A DNA stretch of 64,000 nt, taken from NCBI GenBank assembly GCA_021234155.1, contig JAJEKV010000009.1:6681546-6745545 (forward strand), in the 5' to 3' direction. The position numbers and the translations under genes are program-made. The DNA comes from Isoetes taiwanensis. Lineage: Eukaryota; Streptophyta; Lycopodiopsida; Isoetales; Isoetaceae. Shown piece after piece: positions 46,801-56,999 of the stretch; position 1 is the stretch's first letter, and each line of letters begins with the position of its first letter. The notes beneath the pieces were generated by a model that saw only the letters and a program-made list of their open reading frames with translations, was not told where the DNA came from and did not search any database.

Positions 46801-47804
46801 CCATCTCAGAGATGTGCCCTTTGGGGTGTGGTGAAATAGAATCTTCAAATCATGTTTTTCAGTGTCAGACTATTAAAGATTTCTGGAGCTGGGCTGCTCA
46901 AATTAATAAAGGAACAATTGGTGAAGCTGGTCTGATAGAGTATTTGAATACAGAAAGTAGACTTTTAAGCACAACAAGATCCTTGAGTTGCTGGGCTATG
47001 TGGAAACATCGAAACAAGGTAGCACTTGAACATAAAAACCCCAATCTAATTTGGCTTAAGCAAACCTTCTTGGCTGTGCTGGTGGACTCGGTTGTGGCCC
47101 ATAGGTTCCTTAAAGGGAAGAACTATGACAAAGGATGGACATCTTTTGGTAGATTCCAAGGAATATATGATTTCTTTGTTCTTAAACTAACAGTTAATGA
47201 TGATGTTTTGCACAGATGCTATGAGGTGACTTAGTAGATATGGAGTTGCTGACAGAGGAATGGGGGTAGCAGAGGACTCAGACAGTGGGATTCAAATCTC
47301 CCTATGATTGAGGAAGAAGACATCTCCATCCAGCTGAAGCAAGAAATAATCCATGCATCTGCCATTAAGAAGGTATTAAACGGGCCAGAAGCTTGGAGCC
47401 ATAACAACCTGAGGCATTTCTTCATGAATTTGTACATAAGTGGCAGCAGAAGAGGGAGGGTCATGTTCTTCTACTGCTGGATTTCACAAATTACCCGGTG
47501 GCCAAACTGGATCTTCTGCTGAATATGTTTAGTAGAAATAGGGTGTTGGATCTAACCATACAGGACCTTATGGATGCACAATAGTGTTTCCACAAATTAT
47601 TATAGTATGTTTCTGGACAATATTATGGAAAGCTGCCTCCTGTAGCAGGCTTTTTATCTGAACATGATTCCATTTTATAAGGAACGTGTCCCTGATATGA
47701 AACTTTTAAGTATGCCTCTTGAGGGATACTTGATGATGATGTAAGTTATTTCTATGAATATAAAATCTACCTTGCCTCCCCTCCCCAAAAAAAAAAAAAA
47801 AAAA
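43860..47804 (+). mobile_element. L1-type LINE, 5'-truncated, poly-A tail
   Basis: In order: the end of an apurinic endonuclease domain (MAGDFNNTP at 43875, then the SDH-type ISDHFP near 44140), a linker, and the RT (44705-45697). The RT shows GKSPGPDGFQPEF, GDWRPISLTNTTYKVWAKIL, INPCQSAFLPQRNILDN, LKLDFKRAYDTISWQFLGKA, RRGVRQGYPLTPYLFLIVAK and QYADDTFIFF (45548-45577). Then come a thumb and tail region with the Cys/His zinc-finger-like CPLGCGEIESSNHVFQCQ (46820-46870). The coding part ends at 47234. An A18 run closes the element at 47787-47804. Several frameshifts and stops (44306, 44413, 44701, 45697, 45900) make it dead. The reading order and motifs are those of plant L1 (LINE-1) elements. 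Confidence 0.88.
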
Positions 47805-48215
47805 GAGGGGGTATTGTTTGCCATTGATCTATATGTTTGAGGACGTTTACATGAAATTAGTACTGTTGGAACAATGTGCGAGGCAGACGAGAATGGCAAA
47901 GCAAATGTAGATATATTTGGATTCATTTGAGGGAGTCTGTGCAGTCTAAGGTATTTTCTTAACTCTGTGTTATGTTGCAGTAATAGTACACGTTTGTTAT
48001 TTTCAGTTTGTTATCTGGATTTTTGAAAATCCTGACCTTTTGAAAATCATCCCCCGAAAGGGTGTTCTTGGCAGGCATTAAATTATCTATTTACACGGCG
48101 TCACACAAAACAAAAAACACCCGGCACGAAACATCAAAACAGAAACCATGAAAATATAATTCTTTGGGCATCCAAGGACAATTCCTCATGCACAACACCT
48201 CATTTTGATAAATTA

Positions 48216-48300
48216 GTGTTTAGCCTAATGGTAAGTATGAGGGGATTTGGGAAGCAAGGACCAGGGTTCAAATCCCTTAGAAAATATAATTTTTTCTTCT
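48216..48300 (+). mobile_element. tRNA-derived SINE
   Basis: An A box TAGCCTAATGG (48221-48231) and a B box GGTTCAAATCC (48265-48275) are 44 nt apart, the tRNA spacing. The short body ends in AAAATATAATTTTTTC, where the tail of the minus-strand LINE at 48302 begins. Confidence 0.6.
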
Positions 48301-48301
48301 T

Positions 48302-48879
48302 AAAGAAAGAAAGAAAGAAAGATTATATTAACGTCTACGAAAGACCGTTTGGGTCTATGAGACCATATATACATCAATCATGTCCAGGGGCGCATTTGCA
48401 GCCACCTAGAAATATTGTTTAAAAAAGGAAAAAGAAAACTAAAACAAATGAAGTTAAGAAACTTTTGTCTTTTTGGCCACGGGCCCAAAGTATAAAGTGA
48501 TGCCAGACTTGTCTTCTCTTTTGAAGGACTGCTTATGTTTTTCCTTTACTGTCCTCTTTCTTCTCCTAGACACTTTCGTAGTTACTCCTTTTGAGATCGG
48601 TTCGGGAAGAGAACATGCCTTCCGTTTATTATCATTATCACCTCCAATGAGAAAGACAGTGATCAGCCTTTGTCCCACTCTTTCCCCAGCTTGCTCCTTC
48701 AATAAATTTCTTCTATGCGCAATCATTTGGTGAAGGAAAAGAGCTATACATTTCTGGTCCTCATAGGCGATCAGTTTGGAGAGGGAGGTAGGTTCCCGAA
48801 ATAGGCAATGGAATCTGCCCCGTATTTCATAATAGACAGAACATGTGAAGATGAAATGTTCCTCAGACTCAATTACCAT
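48302..48879 (-). mobile_element. 5'-truncated LINE 3' end with (CTTT)n tail
   Basis: The minus-strand frame from 48879 encodes the C-terminal region of a LINE ORF2 (ESEEHFIFTCSVYYEIRGRF, REPTSLSKLIAYEDQKCIAL), followed by a basic tail with a stop at 48454. The 3' UTR carries GGTCTTTCGTAGACGTTAAT and a (CTTT)n tail at 48302-48322. Its 5' edge cuts directly into the paladin pseudogene, so it is an insertion that truncated that gene copy. Confidence 0.7.
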
Positions 48880-50324
48880 TTCATCTGCCTAATTTCGGGC
48901 CATCTGCGTAGCCATGCTCTGAATGGCATGCCCATACAACCAGGTTGCATCAAATGCCTCACTTCCAAGATATGATGTAAATGTAATCATCATAAAGTAG
49001 CAGTCTAAATATTCCATTCCACGGCTAAGAACTGCCCTTCTTACATAGTTATTCAGGTCTTGCTGGTTGAACACTTTTCGATAATATAGTACTGCTGTCG
49101 CAAGTTCTGCATTGCTGCACAATGATCTATCACAACATCTAGTATTGGCCTGCTTTCAGTCCCGTTCTCAAGTGACCTTGTGATCCGTCTCACAATGGGT
49201 ATGTCATCTATTAGAGGCGCTACAAAAGGCTCTTGCTCCACCTTCTGTCCAGATGTGCCAAACACAATATCACCATCTTCATCTATTGTTACTCCGCGAC
49301 TCTCAATGTCTGGTTTCTTGAACAGAAAGGATGGCAAATTCAGAGGTCTGCCAATATTACAATGCAGTTTTATGAGACATGCAATCATAGTATGAGAATG
49401 AGAATGAGAATGATTTTTTATCGTCCACTGAGGCCAATCGGCCTATGGTACAAGTCGTCGTGCGGTCCCGTCCCATCTGTTTCTTAAACAACACTTAGTT
49501 TTTGAATGCTATATGTTGTGCAACATCAAGTATGAGCAAACACTTCATCATACCTGGCAATTGAAAACACATACAATGTCAGGCGCTGCAGAAGCAATAT
49601 TGCTTGCAAGCTTATCAAAGTCAGAACTCTTTGGAGCCTTGCCATCAGTTATTGGAACACGTGCATAATTGATACAAAACCCTTCAGCTTGCAAACAATC
49701 ATAAACCTCCAACGACGTCTGCACTACTTCTGCATTTACAGACTCCCATGAATCAAATATCTGTCCATCCTCCGTCTCATGGTTCACCATTATAGCACCA
49801 TGGTAAAGCTCAGCCTCTCTTAAGATATCTTCTTTTAATCTTCTTTCCATTTGTTCGACTCTCTCTCTCTCTACCAATACCCTGCAATGAAGATTACAGC
49901 CAATGCTTGCATCATAACCCATTTTAGGACAATTGCCTAATTGAAGCTATCGTTACTGTGTATTCCAACATATTTTTGAATGGTCTCTTCTCGCAACACA
50001 AACGGCTTTCTGTTTATGTAGATTACTAGCTCTTCTCTCATGTTATGCCATAGAATAGGCTTCTATTGGTTGCCATCAGCAACCCTATCGAGCACTGTCT
50101 AAATCCCATCTATTAGGGTTTGCTACACCATAGACAGGAAAGCCTGGAACTCCTCTAAAATTTGGTGCCCCTTCAACTCTGTCTGGAAGATTGCTATTTT
50201 GGCAACCTGGAAAGTGATCACTTTTTAGAATAGTTTGCCGGCCAAGTACACCTCCACTTCTTGTAGCCACTATAGCTTCCATCTTGTATGGCCAGGTACA
50301 GGCTTCAAGTTTGACGACTTTCAT
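48880..50324 (-). pseudogene. Paladin-like (atypical phosphatase) gene, disrupted
   Basis: Minus-strand exons with intact GT-AG introns: A 50324-49957, B 49881-49554, and C from 49476 down to about 48880. Exon A gives GGVLGRQTILKSDHFPGCQN and PDRVEGAPNFR, then after a frameshift VADGNQ, a stop, KPILWHNMREELVIYINRKP and FVLREE. Exon B gives ERVEQMERRLKEDILREAEL and VCVFNCQ. Exon C opens with MGRDRTTT, completing the CX5R phosphatase loop (C-Q-M-G-R-D-R). It is then broken by a ~58-bp LINE tail and continues with IACLIKLHCNIGRPLNLPSF. A one-base loss near 49103 and a further shift near 48925 precede RAWLRRWPEIRQMKW, where a LINE truncates it. At least two stops and several frameshifts make it a pseudogene. 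Intact plant paladin has about three such units. Confidence 0.8.
49391..49450 (-). mobile_element. ~58-bp LINE tail inserted in the paladin P-loop exon
   Basis: The reverse complement reads CATAGGCCGATTGGCCTCAG, TGGACGATAAAAAATC and an ATTCTC repeat. It sits between ACGACGACTTGTAC and TATGATTGCATG of the exon. Removing it restores the family reading (RTTT.MIACL). Confidence 0.7.
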
Positions 50325-50339
50325 GCATGTTTTTAGCTT

Positions 50340-51565
50340 TTTTGCCCGTCAAAACAGGCAGCAAAAAAAATTGCCCTGCGTATGAAGGGTAACAAATATC
50401 AATTTGCCTGTCATATAGAAAGGCAAAAAAAAAATGTGTATGTCATTTGAAAGGTCGCAAATATAAATTTTCCTTCCATTTTTATATAAGTACTAAGGTT
50501 ATTTTATAGGCATATCGAGTTAATGTACCTTACCTCTAATAGAATAATGAATTAGATGACATTAAATTTTTTTATTTTTTTTTAAACTTCTACATTTCTG
50601 ATTCCTCCTAGATTCTCCCATTTCCCAATGAATCCACCAATTTGGGAAATCCGAGTCATTTATGCTCTGTCAATTGCCTGTCATGGCTCTTTGCAGTAAG
50701 CCGGTAATGCTCAAAGCCCCCCCCCCCCCCTTTTTTTGTTCTTTCCCTTCTTTTTCACAAAACGGCGTCTGTGTGAAGTCTGTGGACGAAGTTTGTGGCT
50801 TGGTTTTTTCACCACGTTTCAGTCAGAGCAAGCAAAGTGACCTTTGAGACCTTTGATTGGTTGGGCAAATTGCTTGCTAAGTTTAGTTCAAAGATAGATG
50901 TAGCTCGTTGTTTGAGTGAGAGAGAAGACTTTATTGGGACACTTTTCAGGGCAGCCAAGAATAAAAATATGTTGGTGGTTTGGTTTATTTGTAGAGAGGT
51001 GGATGGAACAGCAGATAGTTGGTGAAACAGTTTTCTAGCACTTATGAGTCTATGGCAGTGTTGCATGGTTATTCCAGGAAGCACAACATGTTGTGGAGGG
51101 GTTTAGAAACCCTCCCTCCAAAATAACGTCAAGATTGGTATGAGGGCCCGCATGAACCTGGAAATGTTGGATGTTACTATGATGGTTTCCATGTGGAGTA
51201 AACCATTTGAACACTTGGATTGGAAAGCATCAACATTATCAAATATGTTACACTTAAATATGTGGGACATAGAGGCTTTCCAAATAACCATTGCACCGCT
51301 TGCATTTAAGTAATTCAACGGCTAGCGAGGGGTCTTAATTGCTTAATTTTCAATCACCAAAATAACAAAAAATGATTGCACCCTATAACAAAAATAGTGG
51401 GTATTTTCATTAATACAGTCCATCACATTGCGAAATCCAAACCTGATGATGTGCGTTTCGATCGAATCCATTAGCAAAGCCAGACCAAGCCGAAATTCAG
51501 GTTAGTTAAATCATTTTTCATTGCCATTTTGGGTCAATTTATGTAGTTAATCTGCATCACTTTTT
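50340..51565. other. No gene recognised
   Basis: AT-rich flank of the paladin copy. It contains a run of 14 C followed by T's (50717-50737). The plus-strand frame 50795-51025 (ETFDWLGKLLAKFSSKIDVA) looks mildly coding-like but matches nothing I know. Confidence 0.3.
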
Positions 51566-51570
51566 GCTGA

Positions 51571-52090
51571 ACGGTACCGTTTTAACATTTCTTGGTCGAG
51601 ATTTTGTGTTCAAAATTTTAAAACCCTAGCTCTATTTCAAAACCAAATCACAGGAACGGTGCCGTTTTAACATTTCTTGGTCGAGATTTTGTGTTCAAAA
51701 TCTTAAAACCCTAGCTCTATTTCAAAACCAAATCACTGGAACGGTGCCGTTTTAACATTTCTTGGTCGAGATTCTGTGTTCAAAATTTTAAAACCCTAGC
51801 TCTATTTCATAACCAAATCACTGGAACGGTGCCGTTTTAACATTTCTTGGTCGAGATTCTGTGTTCAAAATTTTAAAACCCTAGCTCTATTTCAAAACCA
51901 AATCACCGAACGGTCTTGGTTTTAACATTTCTTGGTTGAGATTTTGTGTTCAAAATTTTAAAACCCTAGCTCTATTTCAAAACCAAATCACTGGAACGGT
52001 GCCATTTTAACATTTCTTGGTCGAGATTTTGTGTTCAAAATTTTAAAACCCTAGCTCTATTTCAAAACCAAATGACTGGAACGGTGCCGT
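51571..52090. repeat. 85-bp tandem array with telo-box in each unit
   Basis: Six full units and a partial seventh have ACGGT landmarks at 51571, 51656, 51741, 51826, 51910, 51996 and 52081 (spacing 84-86). Each unit contains (G)AACGGTGCCGTTTTAACAT, TTCTTGGTCGAGATTTTGTG and AAAACCCTAGCTCTATTTC. AACGGTACCGTT in the first unit is a perfect 12-bp palindrome; later units read TG in the centre. AAACCCTA is the plant telo-box. Confidence 0.92.
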
Positions 52091-52092
52091 TG

Positions 52093-52853
52093 AACGTAAA
52101 CCGCCGTTTAGGGGAAATTCCTCGAATATTCCTTATTTCTTTACTTAAGGTAATTTTAGTTTATAGGTGTCTGGTGGCGCCGCTTACAACAGACGCCATA
52201 TAGCTCGAAAGCAACAAGATTCGGCAAATAAGCAGGCGGGGGCATTCGAGTGGCCGCGGGGCATTCGGCAACAAGGGCATTCTCCCGGCCAACAACTTCG
52301 GCCAAGCGCAGAACTTCGGCGATAACTCCGCCAAGAGCGAGGAACTTCGGCGGCCAGAAGGCCAAGAGCATGAAGACCAAGAGCATCCGCAAGAAGATCA
52401 TCCGCAAGAAGAGCAAGAAGATCATCCGCAAGAGCATCCGCAAGAGCATTCGCCAGAAGATCATCCGCAAGAGCATCCGGCCAGCAGATCTTCTGTTTGC
52501 AGCGGCCGGCCAGATCCTCGTTCGCATTTGCAGCGGCCGGCCAGATCCCATGTTCTTGAGCAGATCCCCTGTTGGCTTGGATGATTTCCTTCTCTGTCCT
52601 CAAGAAACAGGGAATGCAGAAACAAGAAACAGAGCCTGGTGCCAAGATAAGCATTTTTTGCGAAGAAGCAGGGATAGTATTCTTTGCGAAGAAACAGGGA
52701 TAGTATTCTTTGCTAAGAAACAGGGATTCTTTGCGATTTTTCTTTGCAGAATCAAGAAACAGGGATTCAGAAACACGGAATGCAGAAAGCAGCAGAAACA
52801 TGAAAAATGCCGGAAAACAAGACCGGAATTTCCCCTAACCGCCGGTTTACGTT
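52093..52853. mobile_element. TIR-bounded element of ~760 bp, non-autonomous
   Basis: The left end AACGTAAACCGCCGTTTAGG continuing into GGAAATTCC (52093-52121) is matched by its reverse complement at 52825-52853 with 27 of 29 positions identical. Inside lie three families of short tandem repeats: GAAGATCATCCGCAAGAGCA types (52360-52480), TTTGCAGCGGCCGGCCAGAT twice (52495 and 52529), and a ~27-bp GAAGAAACAGGGATAGTATT unit three times (52655-52725). Frames across it are compositional. No transposase, so it is MITE-like. A clear target duplication was not seen. Confidence 0.6.
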
Positions 52854-52862
52854 TGGTAGCCG

Positions 52863-52944
52863 ACCGGATTTCGGGGTTCCCGGCCGGTAAACCGGCAGGC
52901 AGTGCCGCCTGGCGGTTTACCGGCCGGAAACCCCTCAATCCGGC
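52863..52944. repeat. Long fold-back, ~40-bp arms
   Basis: CCGGCCGGTAAACCGGCAGG (52880-52899) pairs with its near-complement at 52904-52927. The pairing extends outward through CCGGATTTCGGGGTTCC (52864-52880) against GGAAACCCCTCAATCCGG (52926-52943), with few mismatches. The loop is only about 3 nt. Very GC-rich compared with the surroundings. Confidence 0.85.
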
Positions 52945-53074
52945 CGGTTACCTAGCACATTCTGAACTTCATAACACATCTTTTTTAGTAAATATTGAAG
53001 GTAGCTTCACTTCTGCAATTGGAAGAAGCATGCAAATATAAATTATCCGTGCGACTTTTTGATAAAGATATAAG

Positions 53075-53870
53075 AATAGAATAGAATAGAATATGATTTT
53101 ATCGTCCACGGAGACCAACTGGCCTATGGGACCCAAGTACAAAGAGAGAGCAAGAAGGCGATTACTACCAGATTAAAACCCCCTCACCAAGGGTTTTGGG
53201 AAAACCTTAGTAGCAATAAGGATCTTTGACATCTTTACCGCATTATATACATAATCACAAATACCGGTGAGGTTAATGTCCGGACGGGGGGCATAACCGA
53301 GTCCGCGTATCCATTACCTCCTCGAGGTACGATCCCAACAAGCCTGGATGCAGGTCGGATTTCGATAGCTCATGCAAGGCCTCGATGGGGCACAACTAAC
53401 AGAGCATCTTGCCCGGATATGCTCACGCCGGACAGGGCTGGAGGGCATGACTTTCATCCTCAATGGCCGGTTGGACAAAGATGACAGACTCTGTCCTCCG
53501 CGCGGCTCCGAATCCATCTCCCACGTCTCAATGCGGAGGTGGTGTGCACCGTCGGCGAATGGAAGCAATCACCCCACGCTTTTCATGGGTAGATAGGTGC
53601 GCAGGTAGTGGTGTGGGCCCCTCGTGAGCATGGGATTAACCTGCTGTCGATAATTTGCCACCTTGACATGTGACAGGGCCTCTGCATCCCAAAGCTTGGC
53701 CATGAAGCAAGCATCCAAGTACTGCTTCAAGGCAGCACGTTCCTTCGGTGTATGCACTGGTCCACATCTGTGTGCCTGCACATTCCATAGCGAGAACCAA
53801 TAAGGTGATGCGCTCTACAAGTAATGTGAATTTTTGAAGATTTGGATCATAATATTCATTGCTATTCAAG
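53075..53870 (-). mobile_element. 5'-truncated LINE 3' end with (ATTCT)n tail
   Basis: Minus-strand frames carry a LINE C-terminal region: HHYLRTYLPMKSVG, a stop, GAHHLRIETWEMDS and, in a shifted frame, a CPLC-like zinc-binding segment followed by HIRAR. The 3' UTR ends CCCATAGGCCAGTTGGTCTC, CGTGGACGATAAAATC and a short ATTCT repeat at about 53080-53095. The copy is frameshifted. It shares its end motif with 20.1 and 49.4 kb. Confidence 0.65.
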
Positions 53871-55160
53871 ATTTGCAGATGTAATTAGTACTTTTACTAT
53901 TTTCACTAATGCAGATGCACGTTTTTATTTCTGGATGAAATACTAGGTGATATCTACGACGTCTTTGCAATGCTAGATCTGTGCCAGCATAATGCAAAGG
54001 ATCCTGAAAATCAAAACTGCGAGCTAGGTTTGTATATGTTTAATTAATGCGTTGTTAATGCACAACACGGGATGTTTAATAGGCAGGATTTTCAGTTATT
54101 TAAATGGATAATGCTTTGTTATCTGTGATAAAGTAAATTGTAGGCTTGGGCAACAGGTGCCATGCAGAGCTTATAGTCAGTTACACATTCATTCTTTGGA
54201 GAGATCATACATGTCTTTGATTTGCTATCTTACTGGGAAAGATGGCAGGAAAAGAAAAGCAACATAAATACACAGTTTCAATTTAGGATAAGGTGCTGGG
54301 ATTTTTAGCGTCATCTTACTGTTGCAGTGGCAGCACAAATTTCTACTTAAGCCATCAAGTTAATCATTGCACGAAAACTGAGATTTGAGGGAGAACATTG
54401 TTGATGTCTTAAAATTTTCTTATGCCATTTGGCCCTGATGTTTGTATGTACAGATTTTGCTATTATTTTCTGAACCTGCTACTAAACTCTTATTGTTCTG
54501 TCTTCAAGGGCAAATTGTTGAATCTAAGTGTCTCTTTGAGTGTCTACTAATTCTTTCCAGTAGCAATATTGTTGAGACATCGAAGAGCTTTGCAAGGCTT
54601 GCGTCTATCTTTCCAAGGGTTATAAATCTGCACCGAACATTATTTTTTGTTCATTACTTACACCATATTGCAGTGGCATTCTATGCCTTCATGCAAATGG
54701 AATACAATGACATCTGTAGACATATGGATAGGCATAAATATGGGGTAGTCTATTGAGACGAACTTTCAAATAAATTCTATTCATTAACATCAATGTGCTG
54801 CCTGTTACAAGGCTAACTTGTGACAGATTTCTAACGTTGGAGCCATCTTCAAGTTTTTGTTTTTAATACATGATGGCAAAGATAGGTTCAAAACTCCGAT
54901 CAAAGAGTCTCAGTATGAAGCAAAAAAATAGACCAGAGCGGATACGGAATAGCCCATCTCAACATTTGGTGCATTCCCACTACTTAAAATTGGCTCCTAG
55001 ATTGACCTGAGTGGATACTGAATGGACCATTCGCACACTTTAACTTCCTGAATAAAAATATGAATCAAAGTTTTTGCATGTCGCGTGTCCTTCTACGACA
55101 CCACAGTGAAACCATCGGAATGCATAATGTCCATAAGCACTATCCCATGATTGAACTTCA
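53871..55160 (+). other. Possible exons of an unrecognised gene
   Basis: One block (about 53947-54028, AG...GT flanked) encodes DIYDVFAMLDLCQHNAKDPE. Another (54520-54756) encodes SSSNIVETSKSFARLASIFP and later MQMEYNDICRHMDRHKYG. They could be plus-strand exons of one gene, but I cannot name it and the linkage is a guess. Confidence 0.25.
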
Positions 55161-55428
55161 CTAGTAGTTGCTTTTGCATAGCATCCCCAATTCCATCAAA
55201 GCAAATAGGAAGCAAATACCTCTTTTCTTGTTGGTGTGCTCTATATATATTTTTTGTATGGTCCCCTCATATTACATGCAACAAACGTGTTTGAAAAAAT
55301 GCAAGGAGGAACAATCCATTATATGGTTATTGTTAATTAAGCGATGTTACGATATCGTTGTTTGGCGCATTAGACCAACCAAATATGACCTTCTGTTCCA
55401 TCATAAGGAAAAAAAGACTCCAAACCCG

Positions 55429-56935
55429 TTACGAAAAAACCACATCCAAGTTTCCCCCACTATCATCCAAACATGGTTCACCCAAACTGAAACATCCATT
55501 TACTAGTTGTGTGTCAAGTTTGTTCCAGTATGGTGTTTCGTTTGAGTCACTTCTTGTAGGCTCATTTGTCGGCAGATCAACGAGAACCAAGTTAGCACCC
55601 CAATCTCTGACTTTTCCATTCCTGTAGTACATGGATGGTTTCTTAACTTCCTTTCCTAAATTTCTCAATGATGTTAACACTTCATGGCCGCCTAATCTTA
55701 AAGCCATGGAGACCACACATATATCTGCTTAGACAACTCGAAATTCAGTATGGCATTCTTTTTGAAATAGTATAACATTAGGCATTTGCTTTCGTGGAGG
55801 TGTTTGATAATCGACAATATTGTCCTTTTCTTCATTTTCCTCATTATTTGCATCAGATAATTTTGGCTTGTCTCTATGCTTCTCTTTCTTTTGTCAACAT
55901 CCACTTTTTCCTCATTCAGATCCACCTTAATTTTCTGCCCTCCCCGGATGCTGTTATAATCCGACTCTTCTTCCTCTGGATAAGACCCTAAAGGGAAATC
56001 AATCCACCAGGGACAATTTTCTCTTTCCCATTTATGCATTCCACCTCCCCTGTCTAAATTACCTTTTGGACTATAAATACAATCAGCACCTGTTTGAGAC
56101 ATCCATATCTGTATCTGTGGATGCATTGATTCCATGCACTTAATATGAACCAAATATTTGAAATATCTATATGCAACTTGCATGGCTGTCCGTTGCACTT
56201 CAAAAGCTTCAGAAACATTGATTCTTGCACTGCGACTCGCATGAACCCAACAACATCTACTGAGAGATGAGAAAGCGTCGATGAAACATCGATGAAGAAC
56301 TCTGCAATAAACAGCGATCCCCCGACCTGATGAACACCTAAAAATGCATGCGATGCATGCATGCATGCGACGCATGCAATGCATGCATGCTCGTCTTGTG
56401 CAAGAATGTCGATCCACTACGCGAATCGATGACATTGTAGATTGCATATGTCTCTCCCAATGCTTAAATATTTCAACTCGATTTCTAGCTTTGAATGTTC
56501 TGTACCAAGTCTCCACATCACAGTCCCGCGGTATTAACAACTGCAAATTATATTGTTCAATTGCTCCCTCCACCAAGTCATATGATCTGGTCAGTAAAAG
56601 TTTTTGTCATTAGTTGGTATCTTTTGATAATTACCAAACTGAGATGTGTTAGCCATTGTCTAAATCCAATTATCTCTCACACTGTTCTGCACCTTTGATC
56701 TGACCATAAACAAAAGCTTTTCCACCAAGACATTGACTCCTTTAGATTCTAATTTTTTTGTTGTGACATGGCGTAACCAAACATTCCCAAGACTAGGATT
56801 CGCAATGGCTAGATATTTTTGCATTTTAGTTGTCCACTTTCGTCTCACTTCCCTTTCAGCATTTGCCTTCAAGGCATCAACTTCTGAAATGTTTTCATGA
56901 TTCGATTTTATGTAATGCTCAATATCTTTAATCAT
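55429..56935 (-). other. Unrecognised minus-strand ORF cluster
   Basis: Three minus-strand frames lie in series. The first (56935-56660) contains VDALKANAEREVRRKWTTKM and SLGNVWLRHVTTKKLESKGV. The second (56576-55698) contains YNLQLLIPRDCDVETWYRTF, a run of His/Cys/Met codons from the GCATGC repeat, WWIDFPLGSYPEEEESDYNS and NEEKVDVDKRKRSIETSQNY. The third (55716-55429) contains GGHEVLTSLRNLGKEVKKPS and RNGKVRDWGANLVLVDLPTN. They look like pieces of a single large, TE-like protein. I do not recognise it. Confidence 0.35.
56345..56391. repeat. GCATGC/CATGCATG cluster
   Basis: About 47 bp of alternating purine-pyrimidine ATGCATGC repeats with several overlapping CATGCATG (RY-type) motifs. Self-complementary. 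Confidence 0.9.
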
Positions 56936-56999
56936 TGAAGCCTACATCAATGGATTCTTAGTAATTAGTTTATTGAATCTTAAACAGCAAATGAAATAA

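Noticed and set aside
47787-47804. Target-site duplication for the L1-type LINE
   Set aside because: I compared the sequence after the A tail with the 5' flank near 43860 and found no convincing match; 5' boundary uncertain.
51571-52090. Array considered as interstitial telomere sequence
   Set aside because: Each 85-bp unit has a single AAACCCTA; there is no run of TTTAGGG repeats.
52156-53041. Overlapping ORFs of 131 to 263 residues on both strands
   Set aside because: They arise from GC-rich tandem repeats inside the TIR element; no domain and reading frames open on both strands.
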